64,000 bases of DNA from Methanolinea sp. (GTDB taxonomy: Archaea > Halobacteriota > Methanomicrobia > Methanomicrobiales > Methanospirillaceae): contig CP064971.1 in the NCBI GenBank assembly GCA_016699325.1, positions 1,550,001 through 1,614,000 on the forward strand. The letters are read 5' to 3'. Under the pieces are notes generated by a model. It did no database searches. It had not been told where the DNA came from and saw nothing but the letters and a program-made list of their open reading frames with translations. A program made the position numbers and the translations under genes. Below are positions 34,910 through 44,460 of the stretch, in pieces. Every line of letters begins with the position of its first letter. Position 1 is the stretch's first letter.

Positions 34910-36339
34910 AGACCATCATTGGCCTCGAGATTCACTGCCAGCTCGACACCAAGACCAAGCTCTTCTGCGGCTGTTCGACCGATTACCGCGATGATGAACC
35001 AAACACCCATGTCTGCCCCATCTGCCTCGGCCTGCCGGGATCGCTCCCGCGGGTGAACCGGATGGCGGTGGAATATGCGCTGCGGGTCGGAAAAGCCCTT
35101 AACTGCCGGATCGTAGCCGAAGCCGAGTTTGCCAGGAAGAATTACTTCTACCCCGACCTGAACAAAGGGTTCCAGATCACCCAGTACGACAAGCCTGTTG
35201 CCGTGGAGGGATATCTTGACATCGAGGGGGACTATGGCGAAAAACGGGTTCGGATCACCCGGGTACACATGGAAGAGGATCCCGGCAGGCTGGTCCACAA
35301 GGGAGGCGCCGACCGGCCCAAGTATACCCTGGTCGACGATAACCGGGCCGGGATCCCCCTGATCGAGATCGTCACCGAGCCAGACCTCAGATCGCCGAAA
35401 GAAGCCCGCAAGTTTCTCACCAAGCTGCGGGCAACCCTGGAATATCTCGGTGTCTTTGACAGCGAGAAGGAAGGGTCGCTCCGGGTCGATGCCAACATCT
35501 CTCAGGAAGGCCACGAGCGGGTGGAAGTCAAGAACATCTCCTCGTTCAAAGGCGTTGAGAAGGCACTCACCTTCGAGATAACGAGGCAGCGCAACGCCAT
35601 CCGGCGGGGACAGCGGATTGCACGGGAGACCCGGCACTTTGTCGAGGCACGAGGGGTCACTACCTCATCCCGGAGCAAGGAGATGGAACAGGACTACCGC
35701 TACTTCCCGGAACCGGACCTCCGGCCGTTTCGATTATGCGAGTGGGCAGCGGAGATCGTTCTACCCGAGCTTCCGGACGCAAGGCGGGCGCGGTTTGTGA
35801 AGCAGTACGGCTGCTCGCAGGACCATGCCCGGACCCTGACCGGCGAGCTGCGGCTTGCCGAGTTCTACGAGCAGGTTGCCGGTATCGACACGGCGCTTGC
35901 TGCCACCTGGGTCGCTGACACCCTGCTCGGGGAACTCAACTACCGGGACATGAGCATCAAGCTCGTCCCCCCCGGGCATTTCCGGGAGCTCCTGGGGCTG
36001 CTTAAGGAGGGGAGCATCACCGACAAGAGCGGCGTTGAAGTATTACGGGTGCTGCTTGACCAGTTGAAGGAGTGCGGTACGTGCGAGGGGGCAAGGGAAT
36101 GTGTCGACCGCCTGAGACTCCGGGTTATTTCTGCCACACCCACGCTCTCCGGTGAGGATCCGATCGTGAAAGCAGCACAGGAAGCCATCGCCGAACAGCC
36201 CCAGGCGGTCGCCGATTTCCAGGCCGGGAAGAAAGAGGCATTGAACTTCCTGGTCGGCCAGGTGATGAAAAAAACCCGCGGCTGCGCCAAGCCAGGCGAT
36301 GTGAACAAGGTTCTCTCGGATCTGCTCGAGGAGGCGTAG
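34906..36339 (+). CDS. gatB: Aspartyl/glutamyl-tRNA amidotransferase subunit B
   Basis: 477 residues. The kinase-like domain activates the misacylated tRNA. Motifs: GLEIHCQLDTKTKLFCGCST, CPICLGLPGSLP with zinc-binding cysteines, KNYFYPDLNKGFQITQYDKP and RADANIS-type LRVDANISQEGHERVEVKN. A C-terminal YqeY-like tail domain lies at about 330-477. Coupled to gatA by ATGA. topA starts 8 bp after its stop. Confidence 0.96.
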   Translation: MKTIIGLEIHCQLDTKTKLFCGCSTDYRDDEPNTHVCPICLGLPGSLPRVNRMAVEYALRVGKALNCRIVAEAEFARKNYFYPDLNKGFQITQYDKPVAVEGYLDIEGDYGEKRVRITRVHMEEDPGRLVHKGGADRPKYTLVDDNRAGIPLIEIVTEPDLRSPKEARKFLTKLRATLEYLGVFDSEKEGSLRVDANISQEGHERVEVKNISSFKGVEKALTFEITRQRNAIRRGQRIARETRHFVEARGVTTSSRSKEMEQDYRYFPEPDLRPFRLCEWAAEIVLPELPDARRARFVKQYGCSQDHARTLTGELRLAEFYEQVAGIDTALAATWVADTLLGELNYRDMSIKLVPPGHFRELLGLLKEGSITDKSGVEVLRVLLDQLKECGTCEGARECVDRLRLRVISATPTLSGEDPIVKAAQEAIAEQPQAVADFQAGKKEALNFLVGQVMKKTRGCAKPGDVNKVLSDLLEEA

Positions 36340-36346
36340 TGTCCTG

Positions 36347-39184
36347 ATGCACCTGATCGTGGCCGAGAAGAACATTTCTGCACGCCGCATCGCCGCCATT
36401 CTTGCCGGACACGAGAAGCTCCGGGAATCCCGCGATGCAGGGGTCCCGGTCTACCGGTTTGACGACTGTGCCGTTATAGGGCTCCGGGGTCACGTTGTCG
36501 AGGTCGATTTCGAGGAAGGTTATACCAACTGGCGAAGCCGGGAGAAGACCCCGCGGAGCCTGATCGATGCCCGGACCATCAAGGTACCAACTGAGAAGAG
36601 GATCGTCCAGCTTCTCCAGAAGCTTTCCCGGCAGGCCGATAGGGTAACAATCGCCACCGATTTTGACACCGAGGGGGAGCTGATCGGCAAGGAGGCATAC
36701 GAACTTATCCGGGAGGTTAACCCGAAGGTGATGGTGGACCGGGCCCGGTTCTCCGCGATCACCCCGGATGAAATCCGGGGAGCCTTTGCGAAGACCACCA
36801 CAATTGATTTCGACCTCGCTGCTGCTGGTGAAGCCCGGCAGGTGATCGACCTGATGTGGGGGGCATCCCTTACCCGGTTCATCAGCCTTGCCGCCCGGAG
36901 GGGTGGGGCAAACATCCTCTCTGTTGGCCGGGTGCAGAGCCCGACGCTGGCCATGATTGTCGACCGGGAGAAGGAGATCGAATCATTTGTCCCCCAGACT
37001 TACTGGGAGCTATCACTCTCCACCGAGAAGGATGGGGAGATGGTTGAAGCCAGGCACCAGACCACCCGGTTCTGCGACAAGGAAGCAGCAACCTCCGCAT
37101 TGGAACGGACCCGGGAACCCCTGGTGGTGACCGAGGTGAAGGAAGGGACGCGGACCGAGAAGGCCCCCTTCCCGTTCGACACCACCGGCTTCATCGTAGC
37201 TGCCGCCCGCCTTGGGTTTCCGGCAGCCAGTGCTATGCGGGTGGCCGAGGACCTGTATATGAACGGGTACATCTCTTACCCCCGCACCGACAACACCGTT
37301 TATCCTGCAACTCTCGACATCCAAGGAATTCTTACCGCACTCCAATCGACCGAGTTTGCGGAGGACATCTCCTGGGTGATGGCCAACCGCCGTGTCTCCC
37401 CTGCCCGGGGCAAGAAATCTTCGACCGACCACCCGCCAATCCATCCTACTTCAGCCGCTACCAGGGCATCGCTTGGCGAGGAGCGGTGGAAGATCTACGA
37501 GCTGGTAGTACGCCGGTTCCTGGCCACCCTCTCGCCGGACGCACAATGGCGGACCATGAAGGTGAACTTCGATGCCGGCGGCGAACCCTACACCGCTACG
37601 GGAGGCCAGCTCACCAGTCCTGGATGGCGGTACGTCTATCCCTACAGCAGCGCAAAAGAGTATATCCTCCCGGCAATGAGGGAGGGAGAACGGCTCCCGA
37701 TCCGGCAGGTGGATCTCGAAGAGAAGGAGACCCAGCCCCCGCCCCGATACAGCCAGAGCAAGCTGATCCAGCAGATGGAGGAGCTCGGGCTCGGCACCAA
37801 GAGTACCCGGCACGAAGTGATCCAGAAACTCCTCTCCCGGAAGTATGTCGAGGGAACCCCGCTTCGTCCTACCCTGGTGGGGCGGGCGGTTACCGAATCG
37901 CTCGGGAACCATGCCGATACCATCACCCGGCCGGCCATGACCCGGACCCTCGAAGAGCACATGGAACAAATCAAGGCCCGGAAGCGGACCAGCAGCGATG
38001 TGATCACCGAGTCACGCGGCATGCTCCACGCAGTCTTCAACCAGCTGGAAGCCCATGGGGCTGAAATAGGGTCCGAGATCATGGAGCAGACCGCAGAAGA
38101 ACAGACACTTGGGCCCTGTCCGGTCTGCGGCCGCGACCTCCGAATACGGCAGCTCCGGAACCAGACCCAGTTTATCGGCTGCACCGGATACCCGGAGTGC
38201 AGCTTCAATATTGGCTTGCCGGCTGCTATGTGGGGCAAAGCGCTTAGGACCGATAAGAAGTGCCCGGTGCACGGGCTCTACCACGTCAGGCTGGTGCGGA
38301 AAGGCAACCGACCCTGGGAGATCGGCTGTCCCCTCTGCCACCATATCGAGTCGAACCGTGAGGCGTTCACCTTCATGCCGTCTCTTTCTTCGGCACACCG
38401 CGAAGCCCTGTTCGCCCACCACATCTATACTGTCTCCGAGTTAGCCGGAACCACTCCTGGACGGTTGTCCGAGATTCTCAATGTGAGCCATGATACCGCG
38501 CAGACCCTCCTTCGGGAAGCCGGGGATGCTCTCACCCTCCTGCGGCGCCGGACCGACTGCCGCAAGCTCGTCCGCAGAATGCTCGCCCCCAAGAAGGGGA
38601 GAAGCCCGGCAAAGATCATCCGCCAGCTCCAGGATGCAGGGATCAACGATGTAACGGGTCTTGCCGGTGCCGATCCCGCGTTCTTGAAAAAACTGGGTAT
38701 CAGTGAGAAGGAGAGCGACTCCATCCTCCGGGAAGCAAAGATGGTGGAAAACGAACAGTTCCTCAGGAATGCCGGGATCCCGGCGGTGAGCATGAAGAAA
38801 TATTTCGCTGCCGGCATCTATTCCCCGGAGGATTTCCTCTCCGGCCACCCGGTCTGGCTCTCCGGAGTTGTCGGACTCTCCCTTGATACCGTCCAGCGCC
38901 ACGTTGAGATGGTGGCACGGGCGAAGGGGCAGACCCCTCCGGTGAAGTACTCAAAAGGGCAGGTAGCTCGTGGCAGCGCAGAGCTCCGCTCTCTCCCGGG
39001 TATGACCGAACCGTTGATCGGGCAGTTGCAGAAGATGGGGATCATCAGCGGCACCCTCTTTCTCGCTGCGGATCCCGCGACCCTTGCTGCACAGTGCGGT
39101 ATCCCGGAAGGGAAAATTAAAGCCTGGCAGGCAGTGTTACAGGAAAGGGAGAAGAAGGCCCGCAATGATATTATTGTGATCTGA
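36347..39184 (+). CDS. topA: DNA topoisomerase I (type IA) with extended helix-hairpin-helix tail
   Basis: 945 residues. Relaxes negative supercoils. Toprim: IVAEKNISARRIAAIL and acidic DFDTEGELIGKEAY. Active-site tyrosine in NGYISYPRTDNTVYP. Zinc ribbons: CPVCGRDLRIRQ...CTGYPEC and CPVHGLYHV...CPLCHH at about 585-670. Residues about 680-945 are several helix-hairpin-helix-like repeats (LSEILNVSHDTAQTLL, FLKKLGISEKESDSIL, LSGVVGLSLDTVQRHV), a long DNA-binding tail. Linked to gatB by an 8-bp gap and to the lipid gene by 10 bp, so probably one transcript. Confidence 0.95.
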   Translation: MHLIVAEKNISARRIAAILAGHEKLRESRDAGVPVYRFDDCAVIGLRGHVVEVDFEEGYTNWRSREKTPRSLIDARTIKVPTEKRIVQLLQKLSRQADRVTIATDFDTEGELIGKEAYELIREVNPKVMVDRARFSAITPDEIRGAFAKTTTIDFDLAAAGEARQVIDLMWGASLTRFISLAARRGGANILSVGRVQSPTLAMIVDREKEIESFVPQTYWELSLSTEKDGEMVEARHQTTRFCDKEAATSALERTREPLVVTEVKEGTRTEKAPFPFDTTGFIVAAARLGFPAASAMRVAEDLYMNGYISYPRTDNTVYPATLDIQGILTALQSTEFAEDISWVMANRRVSPARGKKSSTDHPPIHPTSAATRASLGEERWKIYELVVRRFLATLSPDAQWRTMKVNFDAGGEPYTATGGQLTSPGWRYVYPYSSAKEYILPAMREGERLPIRQVDLEEKETQPPPRYSQSKLIQQMEELGLGTKSTRHEVIQKLLSRKYVEGTPLRPTLVGRAVTESLGNHADTITRPAMTRTLEEHMEQIKARKRTSSDVITESRGMLHAVFNQLEAHGAEIGSEIMEQTAEEQTLGPCPVCGRDLRIRQLRNQTQFIGCTGYPECSFNIGLPAAMWGKALRTDKKCPVHGLYHVRLVRKGNRPWEIGCPLCHHIESNREAFTFMPSLSSAHREALFAHHIYTVSELAGTTPGRLSEILNVSHDTAQTLLREAGDALTLLRRRTDCRKLVRRMLAPKKGRSPAKIIRQLQDAGINDVTGLAGADPAFLKKLGISEKESDSILREAKMVENEQFLRNAGIPAVSMKKYFAAGIYSPEDFLSGHPVWLSGVVGLSLDTVQRHVEMVARAKGQTPPVKYSKGQVARGSAELRSLPGMTEPLIGQLQKMGIISGTLFLAADPATLAAQCGIPEGKIKAWQAVLQEREKKARNDIIVI

Positions 39185-39194
39185 GGCCCTGACG

Positions 39195-39884
39195 ATGCAC
39201 ACTAAATGGAAGAACTGGGTCCATGTGACCAAACTCGATCCCGACAAGACCCTGCCTCCGGGAATCGTCAGCGAGATCGCCGCAAGCGGGACCGATGCAC
39301 TCATGCTTTCGGGAACTCTCAATGTCACCCTCGAGAACCTTGAGAGACTCCACCGGGAAGTCGCCGTATCGGGCCTCCCCCTGGTCATGGAACCGGCCAG
39401 CCCAGAGGCGGTCCTGGCAAACGGAATCGATCTCCTGTTTGTCCCAAGCGTCCTCAACTCATCCGAGGTCCAATGGATCGTTGGGAAGCACCGGGACTGG
39501 ATCCTCCACAACAACCGTATTGACTGGGAGCGGGTGATTCCCGAGGCCTATATCGTGCTCAATCCGGATTCTGCGGTCGGGAAAGTTACACGGTCGAACT
39601 GCATGCTCTCTCCTGCGGAAGTCGCATCCTATGCCATGGTTGCCGACCGTTACTTCAGGTTTCCTATCGTGTACATCGAGTATTCCGGCATGTACGGGAA
39701 TCCTGCCGCGGTGAAGGCGGCATCGGAAGTAATCGACTCTGCAGTCCTGTACTATGGCGGCGGGATCAATTCGGGCCAGCGGGCAGCGGAGATGGCCAAG
39801 TACGCCGATACCATCGTGGTCGGTAATGCCGTCTATGACCGGTGTATCGATGTTCTGAAAGAGACGGTGAAAGCGGTCCAGTAG
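39195..39884 (+). CDS. Geranylgeranylglyceryl-phosphate synthase (PcrB/GGGPS family)
   Basis: 229 residues. It forms the first ether bond of archaeal membrane lipids from glycerol-1-phosphate and geranylgeranyl diphosphate in a TIM barrel. Motifs: VTKLDPDKTLPPG, PLVMEPASPEA, PVVYIEYSG-type IVYIEYSGMYGNPAAV, and the phosphate-binding YYGGGINSG. The gene lies between topA and the tRNA methyltransferase in a probable operon. A hallmark archaeal gene, which supports the taxonomic reading of the window. Confidence 0.93.
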   Translation: MHTKWKNWVHVTKLDPDKTLPPGIVSEIAASGTDALMLSGTLNVTLENLERLHREVAVSGLPLVMEPASPEAVLANGIDLLFVPSVLNSSEVQWIVGKHRDWILHNNRIDWERVIPEAYIVLNPDSAVGKVTRSNCMLSPAEVASYAMVADRYFRFPIVYIEYSGMYGNPAAVKAASEVIDSAVLYYGGGINSGQRAAEMAKYADTIVVGNAVYDRCIDVLKETVKAVQ

Positions 39885-39891
39885 GCCATCG

Positions 39892-40620
39892 ATGCCCGAG
39901 ATCGATATTGTCCTGGTTGCCCCCCTGTACGAAGGTAATGTGGGATTTGCCGCGCGGGTAATGAAGAATTTCGGGTTTTCCCGCCTGGTGCTGATCGATC
40001 CCTGCACGCTGGGCCTGGAAGCCCGGGCCCGGGCGGCGCATGCAGGCGATGTGCTTGATTCTGCCGAGATACTTACCCTCGAAGAAGTTTTCTCGCGAAG
40101 TGATCTTGTAATCGCTACCACCGGTGAGGTGAGCAAATCGGTCTGCACCCCAATGCGGATGCCGTACTTCCAGCCGTCCGAGATCCGGGACATCATCGCC
40201 GACATCGATGGCCGGATCGCCGTTCTCTTTGGACGGGAGAACTGGGGGCTGAACAACGATGAAATCTTCAGGAGCGATGTTATCTGCACCATCCCTGCAT
40301 CAGCTGATTATCCCATCCTTAACCTATCCCACGCCGTGGGCATCATCTGCTACGAGTTCTCACGCCTTTCGCGCGGTGACTACCTGCTCGCATCACGCGA
40401 AGAGATGGACCATCTCTATGCCCATATCGATTCTTACCTGGACAAGATCGACCATCCGTTGTTCAAGCGCCAGCCGACCATGCTCCTGATCCGCCGGGTG
40501 CTGGGGAGGACGAAACTCACCGCCAGGGAGGCGAGCACCCTGCATGGCCTGATGCGGCGGTCCGAGTGGCATTTCAATCCTGCGGCGTTCGTGCGAAAGA
40601 AGGCGCAGGATGAGGATTAA
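39892..40620 (+). CDS. SpoU/TrmJ-type tRNA 2'-O-methyltransferase
   Basis: 242 residues. SPOUT-fold SAM-dependent ribose methylation. Motif 1: PLYEGNVGFAARVMKNFGFS; motif 2: VLFGRENWGLNNDEI; motif 3: YPILNLSHAVGIICYEFSRL. The C-terminal extension (about 165-242) is characteristic of TrmJ, which modifies position 32 of tRNAs; substrate specificity is inferred. Last gene of the gat-topA-lipid run, 8 bp after GGGPS. Its last codons are duplicated downstream. Confidence 0.88.
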   Translation: MPEIDIVLVAPLYEGNVGFAARVMKNFGFSRLVLIDPCTLGLEARARAAHAGDVLDSAEILTLEEVFSRSDLVIATTGEVSKSVCTPMRMPYFQPSEIRDIIADIDGRIAVLFGRENWGLNNDEIFRSDVICTIPASADYPILNLSHAVGIICYEFSRLSRGDYLLASREEMDHLYAHIDSYLDKIDHPLFKRQPTMLLIRRVLGRTKLTAREASTLHGLMRRSEWHFNPAAFVRKKAQDED

Positions 40621-40696
40621 CTTCATGGGTGTTCCGGGTTTGCAATACAGAGTTTGTTATTTCGTCCATCACAATGCAGGATGAGGATTAACTTCA
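40605..40696 (+). repeat. Direct repeat spanning the end of the methyltransferase gene
   Basis: A 21-bp word starting gcaggatgaggattaactt occurs at 40605-40625 (covering the stop codon) and again at 40676-40696, offset 71 bp. Similarity continues imperfectly afterwards (tgttccgggt versus tattccgggt). It looks like a small tandem duplication of the gene end. Confidence 0.8.
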
Positions 40697-40807
40697 GGAG
40701 TATTCCGGGTATCCCGGCGCATTTCCTGGATTGCCTGCCTGTATCCGCAGCCGGATATCTTCCCAATCCGGGGATCGCAGAACAATGTTCCGGATACCCA
40801 CCACGGC

Positions 40808-40815
40808 TTTAAATA
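40808..40815 (+). promoter_or_regulatory. TATA box of META-domain lipoprotein
   Basis: tttaaata 25-32 nt before ATG 40840. Initiation about 25 nt after the box would give a leaderless or nearly leaderless mRNA. Confidence 0.55.
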
Positions 40816-40839
40816 CATCTCTCTCACACCCCTCATCAT

Positions 40840-41718
40840 ATGCAGCCTCTCGCTTCTTTTCTTCTTGCAGGAGCCCTCGTCCTGTTGCTCCTCTCCTGTG
40901 GGTGCACGACCCCTCTCCCCATAACCCCTACGCCCACCCAGACCCTGGCAACGACCACGATGCCGACTGCGACCCCGCTTTCCACTCCACCGCCCCAGGC
41001 AACCCTCTTCGGGGTGACCTGGTACCTGATCTCAATGCGTAGCGGAGCCAGCAGCAATGTTTTGCCGGGGACCGAGATAACGGCCTTCTTCGACGGGCAT
41101 GGGAAGGTGTATGGTTCATCGGGATGCAACCAGTATACTGCTTCCTACTCAGGGCTTCTGAACAACCTTGCCATCGGGACTCCGTCAACGACTGATATGA
41201 AATGCCTTTCCCCGCCGGGCACCATGAGCCAGGAGAGCCTCTACCTTATCATTCTCCAGGGCGCCTCGCGGTTCAAGATCGAGAAAAACATCCTGACTAT
41301 CATGGATAGCAACGGGAATACCATCCTCACCTACTCCCTCAGCCCTCCCAGAGAACTAACCCCTGCTCCGTTGATCGGAAGCACCTGGTTCCTCAACTCG
41401 TTCGTTGATGCAGAAGGGAACTTCTATACCAAGGGGCAGTCCCACCCTATCTCCCTTCATCTCACCAACGACAATAAGCTCAATGGTAACGCCGGGTGTA
41501 ACGACTATTCCGGCTCCTTTGCGGTGAGCGGGAGTACCATCTCCATCAACGCCTTTGCAACCACGGCCAGGTCATGCGATGAGTCAGAGGTCATGGAGCT
41601 CGAGAAGACCTATCTCGCTGTGCTGCCACAGATAATGCTATACCAGATATCCGGCAACGAGCTTACTCTCTCGGATGGGACCGGGAAGATCAGCATGATT
41701 TACGATACCATGCCGTGA
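40840..41718 (+). CDS. Lipoprotein with two META (HslJ-like) domains
   Basis: 292 residues. The signal sequence ends in the lipobox LLSCGC, followed by a Pro/Thr linker (PITPTPTQTLATTTMPTATP) and then two META domains at about 55-170 and 175-290. Each shows the typical GxxW...N...G.GCN.Y pattern (FGVTWYLIS, GSSGCNQYTASYSG; IGSTWFLNS, GNAGCNDYSGSF). META domains are small beta-fold envelope modules of unclear function, linked in bacteria to heat or novobiocin resistance. Confidence 0.87.
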   Translation: MQPLASFLLAGALVLLLLSCGCTTPLPITPTPTQTLATTTMPTATPLSTPPPQATLFGVTWYLISMRSGASSNVLPGTEITAFFDGHGKVYGSSGCNQYTASYSGLLNNLAIGTPSTTDMKCLSPPGTMSQESLYLIILQGASRFKIEKNILTIMDSNGNTILTYSLSPPRELTPAPLIGSTWFLNSFVDAEGNFYTKGQSHPISLHLTNDNKLNGNAGCNDYSGSFAVSGSTISINAFATTARSCDESEVMELEKTYLAVLPQIMLYQISGNELTLSDGTGKISMIYDTMP

Positions 41719-41849
41719 CTGCGAAACACCTTCTTTTCTTTCCTATCCCCGTCAACCTCGACAACCCTGTCGGCCTATCCCCTGGAGCCATCATTCTCCA
41801 TCTCCCTTCAGGCACTCTCATTACCTTTCATTCCCCATAGTTTACACGA

Positions 41850-42413
41850 ATGATCCTCGTTGACTGGCAGATCCTGGACCGTGTCGCCAGGGGATTTATC
41901 TGCGTCGACCCCTTCGAGTCGTCTCTCGTGCAGCCAAACTCGCTCGATATCCGGCTCGGCAACCACTTTGTATGGTACGAAGAGAGCGGAGAGGTGATCG
42001 ATCCCTACCGGCAAGAAACCATCGCCAGCGGTACGCGAGAGTGCATCACTGACTCGGTTGTGATCGCTCCCGGACAGTTCATGCTGGCCGAGACCATGGA
42101 GGTGATCGGCCTCCCGGACAATATCGTGGCTAGTATCGAGGGCAAGAGCAGCATCGCCCGTCTTGGAGTAGAACTCCACCAGACCGGAGGGTGGATCGAT
42201 GCCGGGTTTCGGGGTTCAATCACCCTTGAGATGTGCAACGTCAACGCCCGCCCCGTCCGGGTCTATGCTGGAATGCCCATCGGCCAGCTGGTTTTTTATA
42301 CCACCGAGCGGGCTGCCGAGCCCTACAACCGGAAGCCCGGGGCGAAGTACATGGACCAGCGGCAGGCTACTCTCTCCCGCTACCATAAGAACCCCGTGCC
42401 TGAAGGGTTATGA
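41850..42413 (+). CDS. dcd: dCTP deaminase
   Basis: 187 residues. It converts dCTP to dUTP (possibly on to dUMP), supplying thymidylate precursors. Motifs: QPNSLDIRLG, EGKSSIARLGVELHQTGGWI with the catalytic Glu in TGGWIDAGFRGSITLEM, and the C-terminal YMDQRQATLSRYHKN. Length and order match archaeal Dcd. The gene precedes thrS on the same strand with a 52-bp gap. Confidence 0.93.
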   Translation: MILVDWQILDRVARGFICVDPFESSLVQPNSLDIRLGNHFVWYEESGEVIDPYRQETIASGTRECITDSVVIAPGQFMLAETMEVIGLPDNIVASIEGKSSIARLGVELHQTGGWIDAGFRGSITLEMCNVNARPVRVYAGMPIGQLVFYTTERAAEPYNRKPGAKYMDQRQATLSRYHKNPVPEGL

Positions 42414-42465
42414 CCAATGAAAAAAAGACAGAGTAAGGACAACGGTTATACCCTGGAGATGAAGC

Positions 42466-44295
42466 ATGCGGCTCCTTCTGATACATACTGATTTTATCGA
42501 GTATGAAGCAAAAAAGCGGACCAGCATGGCCGAAGATACCGACCTGCTGAAAGACTACCAGGAAGAGGCCCTTGCCGTCTTTTCCGCAATCGAAGCCGTT
42601 GACGAGGACGACCTGCCCGGCGTAATCGAACAGGCACTCTCTGAGATAGGGCTTGTCGCCGACAAGCTCTCGGTTGAAAATATCGTGATCTATCCTTATG
42701 CCCACCTCTCTAACGATCTTTCCCGACCGGATGCTGCTGTCTGGGCGCTCAAGTCCATGGAAGAAGGGCTCCGCGAGATGGGATTTTCGGTTAAACGGGC
42801 TCCTTTCGGATGGTACAAGTCATTCAAGATCTCATGCAAGGGCCACCCTCTCTCAGAGCTCTCGAAGACCATCGTCCCATCCGAGGAAAAGGTGAAGAAG
42901 GAGAAAAAAACCGTCACCCACGAATTATTCGTGCTCACACCTGACGGTGCATGCCATGAAGCCCGGCAGTTTATGGACGATTCCCCCTTCGGCTGCCTGC
43001 TACGCAAGGAGCTCGGCGAGGGTACTCCCGCCGGAGAGGAACCCATCCATGTCGAACTGATGCGGTCGAAAGAGTTCGTGGACTACGAGCCGGCGAGCGA
43101 TGTCGGCCATCTCCGGTGGCTGCCAAAGGGTAAGCTTATCCGCGACCTCATCGCAGACTATGCACTTGGCTGTGTCCTTCCCTATGGGGCGACCCCGGTC
43201 GAGACTCCGGTAATGTACGACCTTGACGACAGGGCCATCTTCGAGCATGCCGATAAATTCGGCGAACGCCAGTACCGGTTCAAGAGCGGAAACCGGAACA
43301 TGATGCTCAGGTTCGCGGCATGCTTCGGAATGTTCTCGATCATGCGGGACATGCACATCTCTCCAAATACCCTTCCTATGAAGATGTACGAGCTCTCAAC
43401 CTACTCGTTCCGACACGAGCAGAAGGGAGAGGTGATCGGGTTAAAACGCCTGCGGGCTTTCACCATGCCCGACATGCACAGTCTCTGCGCTGACATGCCC
43501 GAAGCCCTTGCCTGCTTCGAAGAACAACTGGCCATGGGCTGGAAAACCGGGGAGGATTTCGGCACGAAACTCGTCGGGGCATTCCGCTGCACAAGGGCCT
43601 TCTGGGACGAATATGCCGACTGGGTGAAGAAGATAGTCGCCGATTCAAACGTGCCGATGCTGATCGAGATCCTCTCGGATCGGGTCCATTACTGGGTGGC
43701 CAAAGTTGACCTTGCCGCCATCGACAGCCAGGGCCGCCCCATCGAAAACCCCACGGTCCAGATCGATGTGGAGTCTTCGATGAGATTCGATATCAAGTAC
43801 CATCTTGACGGCAAAGAGGTGCATCCGCCCATCCTTCACTGCTCCCCGACCGGCAGCGTGGAGCGGGTTATCTGCGCCATCCTCGAGAACACCGCCCACC
43901 AGGATATTCCGCACCTTCCAGTCTGGCTCTCCCCGGTCCAGGTCCGGGTGATCCCGGTCGCCGAACGTCACCTCGCTGCTGCCGAAGCGGTGGGGGAGCG
44001 CCTCCGCAATTCCACAATCCGCGCCGATGTTGATGATCGCGATGAGAGCGTCGGCAAGAAGGTCCGGGACGCCGGCATGGATTGGGTGCCGTTTGTGGCA
44101 GTCATTGGGGATGCCGAGATAAGCTCAGGCACGCTCACCGTCACCATCCGATCGAAGTCAAAGCCAAACAAGCCTCATAAGGAGACCATGACCGAGGACG
44201 TTCTGATCGAGGAGATCCGCAAGAAGACCTCCGGAATGCCCTTCCGTCCGCTCTATACCCTGGCAACGTTGTCAAAGAAGGCGCGGTACATCTGA
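42466..44295 (+). CDS. thrS: Threonyl-tRNA synthetase, archaeal type
   Basis: 609 residues. The N-terminal about 140 residues are the archaeal editing domain (MRLLLIHTDFIEYEAKKRTS; NIVIYPYAHLSNDLSRPDAA), related to D-Tyr-tRNA deacylases rather than the bacterial TGS/SAD modules. The class II catalytic core contains motif 2-like FRHEQKGEVIGLKRLRAFTM and motif 3-like YHLDGKEVHPPILHCSPTGS VERV. The C-terminal anticodon domain ends near residue 609. Diagnostic of Euryarchaeota. Confidence 0.96.
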   Translation: MRLLLIHTDFIEYEAKKRTSMAEDTDLLKDYQEEALAVFSAIEAVDEDDLPGVIEQALSEIGLVADKLSVENIVIYPYAHLSNDLSRPDAAVWALKSMEEGLREMGFSVKRAPFGWYKSFKISCKGHPLSELSKTIVPSEEKVKKEKKTVTHELFVLTPDGACHEARQFMDDSPFGCLLRKELGEGTPAGEEPIHVELMRSKEFVDYEPASDVGHLRWLPKGKLIRDLIADYALGCVLPYGATPVETPVMYDLDDRAIFEHADKFGERQYRFKSGNRNMMLRFAACFGMFSIMRDMHISPNTLPMKMYELSTYSFRHEQKGEVIGLKRLRAFTMPDMHSLCADMPEALACFEEQLAMGWKTGEDFGTKLVGAFRCTRAFWDEYADWVKKIVADSNVPMLIEILSDRVHYWVAKVDLAAIDSQGRPIENPTVQIDVESSMRFDIKYHLDGKEVHPPILHCSPTGSVERVICAILENTAHQDIPHLPVWLSPVQVRVIPVAERHLAAAEAVGERLRNSTIRADVDDRDESVGKKVRDAGMDWVPFVAVIGDAEISSGTLTVTIRSKSKPNKPHKETMTEDVLIEEIRKKTSGMPFRPLYTLATLSKKARYI

Positions 44296-44460
44296 GTCTT
44301 TACCCAATTACAATATAATCGATAAAAAAGCGAGTGCCGTGAATTTCTAAACCCCGGGTAGCTCTGGCAAAAGATGCCCCGCATCTTCTCTGCCCCGGTT
44401 GAGGCTGATGAAACCTATTTTAGAGGGGCCTGATCCAATATTGATTTTCACCAATCCATC

